The notes below the pieces were generated by a model. That model was given only the letters and a program-made list of their open reading frames with translations, did no database searches and was not told the origin of the DNA. A stretch of 64,000 nucleotides of DNA from a virus. Location of the stretch: IMG/VR virus record IMGVR_UViG_3300036715_000626, positions 141,016 through 205,015 of that record; one strand, written 5' to 3'. This document shows, piece by piece, positions 43,028-52,419 of the stretch. Made by a program: the position numbers and the translations under genes. The first letter of the stretch is position 1. Every line of letters begins with the position of its first letter.

Positions 43028-45871
43028 TTAGAACCAGAGCATAGTACGGTATAACTCGGCTCCGCTATTACGCATGTGATAAAGGTAATTTATACCAGAA
43101 TCACTTTTTACAATTTCCATACGGTTACCAATAGCCGGAGCTAACTGTGTATTAGGTACAGCACCCGCTCCAAATATTCTACCAAGTGTTATATCATAAT
43201 AGTATACATACTGCACAACTCCAGAAGCAACAGCTGGTGAAAAATATATACGGTTAACTCCGTCATATGCATAATAAGTACCAGCCCCCATAGTATCTGT
43301 TTGAGGAGTAAAGAATAACGAATACTCAAATAGTTCCGTTGTAATGTCATAACGATCAGCTGTATTAGATCCTCCGCCGCGCGGTAAAAACATATATTTA
43401 CCATTAGATACTCCACCAAACATCCATAGTAATTCAATACCCACACCTCTATTAGGTACACTTAGTATAGTATAGGTCGTAGTTGCATCAGGAGCAAAAC
43501 CTGTAATCGCTGTGAATGTCAATGTATTCGAAGTGTTCGAAACAATTGTTATTTCATTAAGCGCCGCTGCTAAACCGAACCCACTACCACCAGTGATACG
43601 GACTTTCTTACCTGCCCATTGATTAACAACCCAGTTTTGGGTGGTATCTACTAGTGTAGATGCAGAACCAGCCCCAGTGCAAACACCAAAACTATCCTGA
43701 ATAATATATCTAGTAGTCGAATCTGGCGTAAACGACTGTGTTGCATACGTTAATGTATTGTTAGTATTACTAGTAATAGTTATATAGGTATCTCTACCGG
43801 TACCTGCTAATATTCTAAACCGATAACCAGCCCACTGATTAGTGTTCCAATTTTTAGTAGTATCTACTAATGTGGTCGTAGAACCACCTGTAGCTAACCC
43901 ATATGAACTTTTTGTAAGATCCTTATATTGCTCATCTCTACCAAACATACTATTATTAACAATAACATATCGACCGGTACCGTTTACAAGTGCGGTTGTG
44001 ATAGTAGCTACCGTTAAGGTAGTCGCTGTGTTAGAAGTAATTATACGTGGTTGAACTGCTCCAGATGTACCTACTAAATGGGTCTGAACTATTTTACCAA
44101 CATGTTCGTTAACGGTCCAGTTTTTAGTAGAATCTACTATAACGGTAGCTGATAATGCATTAGCCGCGGTCATGTTACCAGATGCTGCCGTAGCAAAATC
44201 GAAACCAGTTAATGAATCACACCCTATAATGGTAACAGTACCTGCGTACGAGGAATCTCCCGAAAGAACTACTGAATCGCCTATTTTAAAGTTATGGTTA
44301 ATAGCGGTCACTACGTTACACACAACACCTACTACAGTTACGTTAGCTACAAATCCAGTTCCGACACCAGTTGTCGCAGATTGCGCGAAAGTAGTTACAG
44401 AATAACCACTACCTGGACGGTACAGCGATATACCAGTTACTACACCACCAGCACTAACTGAAGTTACTTGCACCTTACCACTAGTTCCGGTCACAAGAGT
44501 GATTATTTCACCGACGACATACCCAGTACCCGCTGCAGATATAGTTACTGTTTTAATACCAGATGTTGTTCTTGTACCTGAAGTTAGAGCTATTGTAGGG
44601 GTATCCAAACCAGGAAAGTTAGCGCCTAAAATACACGCCACCCCGTCATCATATTTACTACCTTCTATCACTAAGTCTGAATCTACATCATATTGTAACA
44701 TAGCCGCTTGAGCATTACCTGTAATATAAAATTTATCTTTATCTGCTATAATTTCATATACTGATGTATTATCAGGTGTAATAGTCCATTTTCTAGCAAC
44801 TTCTACGTAATTTGTTCCGGTACTAATTATTCGTCTTTGTTGCCCCACACCAGTACCAGAAGTAATACGTACTCTATAATTATTATATTGATTTACTGTA
44901 TATGCTTTAGCCGTGTTGACTAATGTATAGACGGTACCGGAAGTAGCTGTTCCGGTATCATATATTCCCCCAATCTCACTAGTACGTTCAAGTGTTCCGT
45001 CCGTACCAAATGCAGCCAGTGTTATATTGGTAGGTACTGTTTTATATTGCCATGTATCCATAGCAGTATCATAATACTGTAATGAAAAAAACGGAGCTGC
45101 TACAGAAGATGTTAACAACCAACAACCACCCGACTCTACTTTATAGGTAGATGTGTAATCTGGTTGTACAGTCCATGGTGTATCGACAGTTACGTCTGAA
45201 GCTTCAATAACAAAGTGGGATTGTGAACCGGCTGTTGTAGACGGAGTAGTAACAAAACTGACATTATTAAACGGATATAGCGGTTGGTAGTTAGCATCTG
45301 CAACATACAATGTTGTATTATCATTATACAAAATCTTACGTATTTGTGTCATACCAGTACTAAAGGTAATTCGTACTTGATAACCGCACCATTGATTCAT
45401 TTTCCATTTTTTAGTAGAATCACCGATACTTGTAGCTGATGCAACAGTAGCTACTCCTTGATCATACTTTGTAGGAATCCCTGTCGTAGTTATTGTTCTA
45501 GTTTGTCCGCTACCAGTACCAGAAGTAATACGTATTTTAAATCCATCTAAAATATTTGCATTAAATCCAGCTATTCGTATTTGATTAGCGGCAGGAGTAC
45601 TGATAACACGCCCGTATGTTCCACTGAACGCAGAATATCTTAAAGATGCAAATACTGTAGGGGAAAGCAAAAGAGGAGCAAGTTTATGCGGGACATTACC
45701 ATAGGTATCGTATTTATAAAATGACGCTCCGGACACATAATAAATTCCCCTTCCCTTCCCGTCTTCTTGTGTAGTTAATGCGGACAACGCACTTGAAGCT
45801 ACTGGTAGCGGTTCCATAGATTGCCAAAGTTGTTTATTGTCGATTGTGTGGTTATTATTCGTAGTGGCCAT
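43028..45871 (-). CDS. Large virion protein with 60-residue beta repeats
   Basis: The 947-residue product contains five to six diverged copies of a roughly 60-residue unit. The unit reads: VDTTKNW, then NQWAGYxVRI, then GTGxxxxRxIxSNTxxTL, then PDxTTxYxI. Copies lie near residues 145-205, 315-375, 575-637, 665-725 and 737-803, with a partial copy near 105. Between them is a beta module (INHNFKIGDSVVLSG ... TVTIIGC) like those in the tailspikes. The C-terminus resembles galactose-oxidase/kelch-type strands. It is probably a tail or baseplate structural protein. Confidence 0.7.
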   Translation of the reverse strand: MATTNNNHTIDNKQLWQSMEPLPVASSALSALTTQEDGKGRGIYYVSGASFYKYDTYGNVPHKLAPLLLSPTVFASLRYSAFSGTYGRVISTPAANQIRIAGFNANILDGFKIRITSGTGSGQTRTITTTGIPTKYDQGVATVASATSIGDSTKKWKMNQWCGYQVRITFSTGMTQIRKILYNDNTTLYVADANYQPLYPFNNVSFVTTPSTTAGSQSHFVIEASDVTVDTPWTVQPDYTSTYKVESGGCWLLTSSVAAPFFSLQYYDTAMDTWQYKTVPTNITLAAFGTDGTLERTSEIGGIYDTGTATSGTVYTLVNTAKAYTVNQYNNYRVRITSGTGVGQQRRIISTGTNYVEVARKWTITPDNTSVYEIIADKDKFYITGNAQAAMLQYDVDSDLVIEGSKYDDGVACILGANFPGLDTPTIALTSGTRTTSGIKTVTISAAGTGYVVGEIITLVTGTSGKVQVTSVSAGGVVTGISLYRPGSGYSVTTFAQSATTGVGTGFVANVTVVGVVCNVVTAINHNFKIGDSVVLSGDSSYAGTVTIIGCDSLTGFDFATAASGNMTAANALSATVIVDSTKNWTVNEHVGKIVQTHLVGTSGAVQPRIITSNTATTLTVATITTALVNGTGRYVIVNNSMFGRDEQYKDLTKSSYGLATGGSTTTLVDTTKNWNTNQWAGYRFRILAGTGRDTYITITSNTNNTLTYATQSFTPDSTTRYIIQDSFGVCTGAGSASTLVDTTQNWVVNQWAGKKVRITGGSGFGLAAALNEITIVSNTSNTLTFTAITGFAPDATTTYTILSVPNRGVGIELLWMFGGVSNGKYMFLPRGGGSNTADRYDITTELFEYSLFFTPQTDTMGAGTYYAYDGVNRIYFSPAVASGVVQYVYYYDITLGRIFGAGAVPNTQLAPAIGNRMEIVKSDSGINYLYHMRNSGAELYRTMLWF

Positions 45872-45880
45872 ATTGATCCT

Positions 45881-46330
45881 TTATACGTATTGTATGTTAT
45901 TTAATATTCCAGTATTAAAAGCTGTATCCATCTGAGCTTCTACCACACGTTGCGCTTGTACATCCCCTATTCGAGCTTGATTGGATAAAGTACCTACAGT
46001 TGTAGTAGTAGCAACTGTTGTTACTGTTGTTACGGTCCCAACTGTTCCTAGTCCTCCGGATTTAGCTAAATTTACATATAACTGTTTAGCTGGATCGGTA
46101 ATCATGCCAAATTCTAATCGATCTAGAAAATATGCCATAATGTTGTATATGTCAGTCATAGTTTTATCGTTGGTAGGCATCGGGTTATCAGTAGAAACTA
46201 ATCCACCATCTACAGAACTTCCACCTAATTGCAATTTAACTATTTGTGTTTCAGTATTGTCAGTTAGCTTATCCGTGTTAACACTATGTAGTGTACTATT
46301 AGTGTCGCTAAGCACTACTTCAGTTTGCAT
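45881..46330 (-). CDS. Probable virion protein
   Basis: The 149-residue product has a low-complexity Thr/Val stretch (about residues 95-113) and a GGLVSTDNPMPT segment that I associate with phage tail-associated proteins. It lies 9 nt before the large repeat protein and is followed upstream by a terminator, so it starts that unit. Confidence 0.6.
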   Translation of the reverse strand: MQTEVVLSDTNSTLHSVNTDKLTDNTETQIVKLQLGGSSVDGGLVSTDNPMPTNDKTMTDIYNIMAYFLDRLEFGMITDPAKQLYVNLAKSGGLGTVGTVTTVTTVATTTTVGTLSNQARIGDVQAQRVVEAQMDTAFNTGILNNIQYV

Positions 46331-46363
46331 GTTGTCTCCTTGTATGTGATAAAAAAATACTAC

Positions 46364-46390
46364 GTTCTAGAGGATATAATCCTCTAGAAC
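46364..46390 (-). terminator. Intrinsic terminator
   Basis: A 12-bp perfect stem (GTTCTAGAGGAT) with an ATA loop is followed on the minus strand by GTAGTATTTTTTTATCAC. It lies after the stop at 46414. Confidence 0.8.
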
Positions 46391-46413
46391 TATTGTACCG
46401 AATATGTGTTAAA

Positions 46414-46821
46414 TTAATTCCATACAAAAATACCAGCGGCATTGTTGATATCAGCCACGAACGCGCCATCTGTAGATGTACGATCGCTTCCGAAGTCAAT
46501 GACGCAAACACATTTGTTACCGTTGGTAGCGTTGTAGATCATCGCGCCACGTGCTGTGATACTAGCTGCCGGCCAAGTGATGTCATCACAAGTAAACCCT
46601 ACAGCTGGGGCAGCTGTAGCTAAGGCGACATTGACTAACGATTGTCCGCCTGCAGTATATCCTGTTCCGGATACTTCACCTGTTGTTGTGTACACTGTAG
46701 TAGTAGAACTTAAAGTCGCTGCTGATGTGTATAGTGCAATTTTATAGGTATCCGCTAAATGATGTTCCCCGTTAAAAACCTGTTGTTTGTACGATGTGGC
46801 TAGGCCAGCACTGATTGCCAT
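46414..46821 (-). CDS. Phage structural protein (YKIALYTSAATL family)
   Basis: The 135-residue product has the pattern KQQVFNGEHH ... DTYKIALYTSAATL ... GEVSGTGYTAGGQSL seen in a widespread family of small phage virion proteins. It is beta-rich and almost free of charge. It probably is a small tail or capsid-decoration component. It is a single gene ending at a strong terminator, which fits high expression. Confidence 0.7.
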   Translation of the reverse strand: MAISAGLATSYKQQVFNGEHHLADTYKIALYTSAATLSSTTTVYTTTGEVSGTGYTAGGQSLVNVALATAAPAVGFTCDDITWPAASITARGAMIYNATNGNKCVCVIDFGSDRTSTDGAFVADINNAAGIFVWN

Positions 46822-46880
46822 GGTAATCCTTTTCTGTTATGAGGTATGTATTTTTAGTACTAATCATTAAATAAACAATC

Positions 46881-47411
46881 TTACACACCAAAGGTATAAG
46901 TAGTATTTATAATGTTCGCACCATCTAATAGGATTGTTTTAATAAGTGGTTTAGGATAACCAGTTTTACCTGTTAGTGTTATTACAATTTTATTTTTAAT
47001 TGTTCTATCAATAACCGCTATTACAGTATCAGTACTATTTATTTTATATGTTTTAGTTATGAGTTTTTTATTACTCATATCAGTTGTAACTGGAAAACTA
47101 CCCATATTTTTATAGATACGCTCGAACGTTACGCTCGTCAACGCGTTATTCATAGCTATGTATTCAGCTGTGTGCAACGGCGGGTATTCTGGATCCACTG
47201 GCGGTTCTGGATCTGTAGGTGGTAAGTTAGTTATATCTGTGCAATTCCCCGTTAATCGACACAATGGGTTATTGTTTTCTGCTTTATAACTAGCTAGACT
47301 TAAATTGTCTATGACACCAGTATCTTCTTTAACAGTGACGTTGGCAGATTTCTCTGTAATATTGAATGGGTTGGGACTATTTAGACCTGTTAAAAATGTA
47401 TTACTTATCAT
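46881..47411 (-). CDS. Probable virion protein
   Basis: The product has 176 residues from the ATG at 47411 (after AAGGATTACC). It has a proline-rich linker (PPTDPEPPVDPEYPP, about residues 65-80) joining an N-terminal part to a beta-rich C-terminal domain. No family is recognised. An upstream in-frame ATG at 47435 has no ribosome binding site and lies in a terminator stem. Confidence 0.6.
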   Translation of the reverse strand: MISNTFLTGLNSPNPFNITEKSANVTVKEDTGVIDNLSLASYKAENNNPLCRLTGNCTDITNLPPTDPEPPVDPEYPPLHTAEYIAMNNALTSVTFERIYKNMGSFPVTTDMSNKKLITKTYKINSTDTVIAVIDRTIKNKIVITLTGKTGYPKPLIKTILLDGANIINTTYTFGV

Positions 47412-47435
47412 GGTAATCCTTAAAAGTATCTTCAT

Positions 47436-47465
47436 GTATAACTTGGAGAAAACTCCAAGTTATAC
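47436..47465 (-). terminator. Intrinsic terminator
   Basis: A 13-bp perfect stem (GTATAACTTGGAG) has an AAAA loop and a short T-run (ACTTTTAAGG) nearby. It overlaps the stop of the gene at 47460. Confidence 0.65.
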
Positions 47466-47777
47466 AGTAGTGGTTATTGAAGTAGGGACAACGGGGGATA
47501 ATACCGCAATCGGATCAGTGATGACTGATGTGCGTATTTCTTCAATACGGTTAAGTTTAATCATCGTGTCGGTAATAATCGGATCGTTTTTAATCTCAGG
47601 TATTTTGTCTACAATAACGTTTAACATGGTTATTAGTAAATTGATTTGCGCATATTCAGCACCAACCTCGCTGAGAATGGTTTGTCGTTTAGCAGCTTTA
47701 TCTGCAGGCCACAGTGTCGGTTCATCTTGGTACATAGTTTTATGCACGCGGTCTGTTGTAATTTTAACTACTTTCAT
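47460..47777 (-). CDS. Small helical protein, probably virion-associated
   Basis: The 105-residue product starts 4 nt after the stop of the kelch-like gene at 47782. Its body is helical, with a WPADKAAKRQTILSEVGAEYAQINLL segment reminiscent of fibre-assembly or tail-associated proteins. The function is unknown. Confidence 0.6.
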   Translation of the reverse strand: MKVVKITTDRVHKTMYQDEPTLWPADKAAKRQTILSEVGAEYAQINLLITMLNVIVDKIPEIKNDPIITDTMIKLNRIEEIRTSVITDPIAVLSPVVPTSITTTV

Positions 47778-47781
47778 AAAG

Positions 47782-50151
47782 TTAAACCACCTTTGTTAAT
47801 ATTGTTCGTAAACGTTTGATTCGGTTCTCAGCTTGTACTGCTACCATTTTTTCTTGGATAACTCTAAATGAGTAAGCAGTAGCTACTTTGTTATAATCCA
47901 CGGTCATACTCATTTCAACTTCACTAGCAATATAAGCTTGTTTAATAAGCTGCGTACCACCATCTATCACATGTGCGGTATAAGGTAATACAGTTGCTTC
48001 GATTAGTCCATTGTACATATGCTCAATTGTTTCCCAACCATCGGCAAATGGTGCTAAATAAATATTACTCACCCCAGTGTTACCAGAGGTATTAACCATA
48101 CCACCCGCTAAATAAATACCGGATTTAGTTACAAATAACGCACTGTTTGTTAATAATACTGGAAGATCACTAATCTGAGTTAACGTAATAACACTTCCAG
48201 GCGCTACTGGGTTGTTATCTGTATCTATATCGAAATAGTATACTGAATTAGTTATAGTGGTGCCGTTAGTGTTACCACCTATTAAGTATACTCTATTCTT
48301 AGTTTGAACTATACTGGCTATTACTTTATTAAAAGGTAATATTGCATATAGTGTCCACGAGCTTAACAATCCATTAGCATCGATAGTTGCTTTATACACA
48401 CTGTTAACGGTAGTATAGTTAGACATAGCCCCGCCAACTAAGAATACGTTATTACCAGAAACAAACATTCTAGAATAACCTAAAGCCGCAGGTAATGCAT
48501 TACTGTTAGTAGACCAAGAACCTAAATCTCCTGTAACAGGATCTATTGTAGCACGCATAATACTGTTTACTGCTTGCAAGATTCCGTTAACTGTTTGATC
48601 CCCACCTATAACATAGAGATGAGAATTAGTTATCAATAACTGTGTTTTGGCAATAGCTATAGGCATATTACCATATATTTCGAAACTACTTATAGTTCCG
48701 TCCGAAAGAATGGTAGCTTTTAAGATAGCTGCTAGCGCGGTACTACCATTAGCACCACCCATAATATACACATTATTCTTAATAATAGCTATTCTACCCG
48801 CATACATTGCTATAGGAATAGTTCCGTATAACGTAAAGTCGCCTATAATTCCATTAGTATCAATAGGCGCTGAATAAATAGTGTTTACAGGAACCTCGCT
48901 ACCAGCGCTTCCGCCTACAATGAACGCATGGTTATTAGTAGTAAATGTCGTACCGCCATAAAGATTTGCTGGTAAATTACCGATATCACCCCAAACTAAA
49001 TCAGTTACCGTAGAAGGTTGGTTTTGATTTTCATAATGATAATTGTTAAAGTATTGACCTTTACAATATAAACTGTTAGAACAGTTAATATTAGGATCAA
49101 TATAGGTAACTGTTCCTAAACTACCATCAATAGCTTCCCACCCATTATCCTGGGTGATATCATCAACATATACAGTAGTACCGGTTACATCGCCATAGAC
49201 AGTTACATCAGTAGCCGTGGATGTTAATCTTCTATTAAAGGTTCCTACTTTAGGAGACATCCCAAACACAGCTTTATCTGGTTCGACTGATATGTACACA
49301 GCAGGATCGATAGTGAGATAATTTGTAGCGGTCTTAGCTTTAAGGATAGGTAATGCAAAATATTCTGTTACAACACCAGCTATTACTGGAGATGTTTCAG
49401 TTTTTACTATATCGTATTGACCGTTACCGTTAACAACCACGCTACCTATTTTAACCATTACTTTGACACCATCTACAGTAACTAACGCATTATCGCCAGC
49501 AGTCAATGGCTCAGCAAGTGTGAGCAGTGTATCTGTATCGGTAACTAGTATATTAACAGGGTTAAGCATAAGCTGGCTTCTGTGTGTTACCCAATCTGTA
49601 TCTGTATCTTCTTGGTAATACTGATAAACTGCTATTTCACCATCAGTTGGCGATAGATCGGCGTCTAATCCGTTCTGCCATATCACATAGTCATCCAGAG
49701 TTTCCATCAGTTGTAAATTACGCACGGCGACAGTTGTCACAGTGCTAACTGTTTTACTAGACATCTTAGCCGATATGAACAATGATGTGTCAGTAGTACT
49801 TGTTACTGGGTGAAATACCACTGTCAATACACCATTATAAACAAAACCTGATATAACATCTTCATTCTGGGATTCAACAGTATATGTTATATCGTGTGAG
49901 TAGTTGGTAATAGTCACATTGACGCTACTACCTTCTGAATACTGTAGTGTATATGTAGACAGTGTAGGAGCATCTGTAACGCTAATAACAGAAAAAATAG
50001 CCAATGTTTCATTGACGTCTACATCAGTAATTAATATACCTGGCTTTACAGGAAAGTATAAGGTCTGGTTTGAAAGCATAGATGTTGGTGTTATAACAAT
50101 ATTCTTATCAGTAACAGCATCGTGCATCGGAATATTTGGTAGTGACGGCAT
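47782..50151 (-). CDS. Kelch-like beta-propeller fibre protein, paralogue 1
   Basis: The 789-residue product has an N-terminal attachment region (about 1-170) ending in a conserved WQNGLDADL block. An adaptor domain follows, then a kelch-like propeller at about residues 385-700. Its repeated unit is hydrophobics, then AxIVGG, then VxxxP IDxNGxIGxWxxxGxLP. The C-terminal 70 residues are helical. It is the most diverged of three tandem paralogues and is 0-1 nt from the next. It is probably a host-surface-binding tail fibre or adhesin. Confidence 0.72.
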   Translation of the reverse strand: MPSLPNIPMHDAVTDKNIVITPTSMLSNQTLYFPVKPGILITDVDVNETLAIFSVISVTDAPTLSTYTLQYSEGSSVNVTITNYSHDITYTVESQNEDVISGFVYNGVLTVVFHPVTSTTDTSLFISAKMSSKTVSTVTTVAVRNLQLMETLDDYVIWQNGLDADLSPTDGEIAVYQYYQEDTDTDWVTHRSQLMLNPVNILVTDTDTLLTLAEPLTAGDNALVTVDGVKVMVKIGSVVVNGNGQYDIVKTETSPVIAGVVTEYFALPILKAKTATNYLTIDPAVYISVEPDKAVFGMSPKVGTFNRRLTSTATDVTVYGDVTGTTVYVDDITQDNGWEAIDGSLGTVTYIDPNINCSNSLYCKGQYFNNYHYENQNQPSTVTDLVWGDIGNLPANLYGGTTFTTNNHAFIVGGSAGSEVPVNTIYSAPIDTNGIIGDFTLYGTIPIAMYAGRIAIIKNNVYIMGGANGSTALAAILKATILSDGTISSFEIYGNMPIAIAKTQLLITNSHLYVIGGDQTVNGILQAVNSIMRATIDPVTGDLGSWSTNSNALPAALGYSRMFVSGNNVFLVGGAMSNYTTVNSVYKATIDANGLLSSWTLYAILPFNKVIASIVQTKNRVYLIGGNTNGTTITNSVYYFDIDTDNNPVAPGSVITLTQISDLPVLLTNSALFVTKSGIYLAGGMVNTSGNTGVSNIYLAPFADGWETIEHMYNGLIEATVLPYTAHVIDGGTQLIKQAYIASEVEMSMTVDYNKVATAYSFRVIQEKMVAVQAENRIKRLRTILTKVV

Positions 50152-52418
50152 TACATACTCCTTTTAGTAAGATATGTTGTGATATTCCGTATAGCTGCTA
50201 ATGCAGTTTGTGGTAATGTAAGGGTTAAGTAGTTTTGTATATATCTAAACGACGGCAACGGCGTTATACTCGTAAAGGATACTTTAATATCTGTATTAGC
50301 ATAGCTAACTGACGCTTTAATATCTTTAACATAAGCAACTGCAGATAAATCATTACTAATACCTGTTCTAGTACTTAGTTCTGGTAGAACATAAGTTTTA
50401 TCAATATTATCAGTAATTACTGGCGTGGTTAATGCTTTCTTAAAACGATATGCTGTTTTACCTGCGGTATTGTCATTAAGACGGCAATCCCAGCCATCTA
50501 CTGTAGCTGAATAGTATTTTTCTAAGGTGTTACCGAAGATATATAATTTATTATTAATAATGAAAGTTTTCATTTTATTATCAGCAGTCCAAACACTCGT
50601 CATTAAGCTGAGATTATCGCTATCTAAAAGAATTGTTGGGGTTGTTAAATATCCGTCGGTATCTACTATAAATTTTATTATTTTAGTATGCCCATTTTCT
50701 ACAGCAGTTGAGTGTGTATGGTTTTGATAATAAACGGGTTTTCTAATAATCATATAGACATAATTACTAGTTACAATTACGTTAACATGTTTAATAGAGT
50801 ATATAGCGTTATTATCTACGAGTTCCATTCCTGAATATATCCAAGAACCTATACTTCCAGAACTATCAATGTCGCTGTAATATAAAAAATAATTTGCAGA
50901 ACCATTTATAATAACTTCAGAACCATCTCCAATAACTGCGTATACTCTGGATTTTGTTTTAAATATGTTATGTACGTAATAGTTATTCTGTCCTGTGAAT
51001 CCTGGTGCTACTACACTACCAACCAGAGCGTCTAAATAACCGTCATTAGTTAAACTGTAAAGACTACCACTCCACCCAGTTCCGTCAGTGTTACCGTAAC
51101 CATAAATGTATAATTTACCTTTAGTTACTACAAATGAAGGATCTGATAAACGTGGTGAAGTATTGTTAATAATCACCCAGCTACCAATATGTCCGTTAAT
51201 ATCGATAACAGCAGAGAGTAAATAACTTAATAACCCACCTGTAGACAATGTTCCTAGCTGACTAGTTATTATGTTGCTACCACCAGTTATATATATTTTA
51301 TCTTTAAGCTGTACAAGCGCCGCTTCATACATAGCTACTGGTAACCCAGACACACCGGTATCTTCTACCCAAGGGGTAGATGGTATAGATCCATCAGGAT
51401 TAAGCTCTTTGTAAAAAGAACGATTTGTAACAGCAGCTATCCATCCTTGTATCGGGTCGGTAAAATAGTTGTATGTATAAATTCCTCTAGTACAACCACC
51501 AAATCTGTATATACGACTACTGGTAACTATAGACATACTGTCAGCATAACCAATATCAGTACTTGACGTTATTGTAGGTAAATTTGGTAACGTTGAATCA
51601 TATGTCACCGGATCTATGGTTTTTAACAAATTAGTATTGTTATAGTTATCATAATGAGTAAATTCACAAGGATAACCTAAAAACGCATTGGTATTGTAAC
51701 TTGAATTATCGTTAACTTTAGCGAGATTTAAATTACCCATTGTGGTGTGTACCGCAACATCAGTTCCTACCGGAATTTGTATAGAGGTATTAACATATGT
51801 AGCATCTTCTGATAAAAACACATTATTAGCAGCCAGTACAACATCATTTTGATAGGTCACCCAATCAGTTTCACCTACTCCTTGAGCAGCTACCGATGTT
51901 TCTACAACACTAGCACTTGAATTCAAATCGGTATCAACTCCATTTTGCCAAGTAACCATATTGTCAGCAACGGCAGGAATAACTAGATTATTAATAACGA
52001 TTACATTTTGGCTACTTTGTATTTTACCAGATTCAGTACATGTGATACTTATAGTTCCAGTGGTATCAGTTCGCACTGGTAAGAATGTTACATGGATAAT
52101 ATCGCCAGCTCTGCTAGTGGTAACTAATCCTGATGTGTTGAATATGCTATATTGATTACCTGGAATATAGTTAGTGATAGTTATGTCGACAGTACTGCCT
52201 TCATAGTACGTAAGTGTGTTTGTATTTACTGTAGGTTCGCCTGTAATTATTCCATAACTAAGAGCTGTTAACATGTCATTGAGATCATCTTGAACTAGCA
52301 TAGTACCAGTTCTAGCAGGTAATTGTAATAGGGTGTCTACTGTAATATCAGTATCTGGTTTCAGTTCTATTTTTTTACCAGTCGAAGAATCGACTAGCTT
52401 TATAGTAGAGTTTGGCAT
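50151..52418 (-). CDS. Kelch-like beta-propeller fibre protein, paralogue 2
   Basis: The 755-residue product is closely related to the gene at 52420. Shared segments are a WQNGVDTDL block near residue 155, GYPCEFTHYDNY near residue 245, a KELNPDGSIPSTPW run, and VSGLPVAMYE. The propeller repeats KxxIYITGGS and VDINGHIGSW follow. The C-terminal domain (SVKAY..LP.FR.IQN) is shared too. It probably forms an alternative or partner receptor-binding fibre. Confidence 0.75.
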   Translation of the reverse strand: MPNSTIKLVDSSTGKKIELKPDTDITVDTLLQLPARTGTMLVQDDLNDMLTALSYGIITGEPTVNTNTLTYYEGSTVDITITNYIPGNQYSIFNTSGLVTTSRAGDIIHVTFLPVRTDTTGTISITCTESGKIQSSQNVIVINNLVIPAVADNMVTWQNGVDTDLNSSASVVETSVAAQGVGETDWVTYQNDVVLAANNVFLSEDATYVNTSIQIPVGTDVAVHTTMGNLNLAKVNDNSSYNTNAFLGYPCEFTHYDNYNNTNLLKTIDPVTYDSTLPNLPTITSSTDIGYADSMSIVTSSRIYRFGGCTRGIYTYNYFTDPIQGWIAAVTNRSFYKELNPDGSIPSTPWVEDTGVSGLPVAMYEAALVQLKDKIYITGGSNIITSQLGTLSTGGLLSYLLSAVIDINGHIGSWVIINNTSPRLSDPSFVVTKGKLYIYGYGNTDGTGWSGSLYSLTNDGYLDALVGSVVAPGFTGQNNYYVHNIFKTKSRVYAVIGDGSEVIINGSANYFLYYSDIDSSGSIGSWIYSGMELVDNNAIYSIKHVNVIVTSNYVYMIIRKPVYYQNHTHSTAVENGHTKIIKFIVDTDGYLTTPTILLDSDNLSLMTSVWTADNKMKTFIINNKLYIFGNTLEKYYSATVDGWDCRLNDNTAGKTAYRFKKALTTPVITDNIDKTYVLPELSTRTGISNDLSAVAYVKDIKASVSYANTDIKVSFTSITPLPSFRYIQNYLTLTLPQTALAAIRNITTYLTKRSM

Positions 52419-52419
52419 G

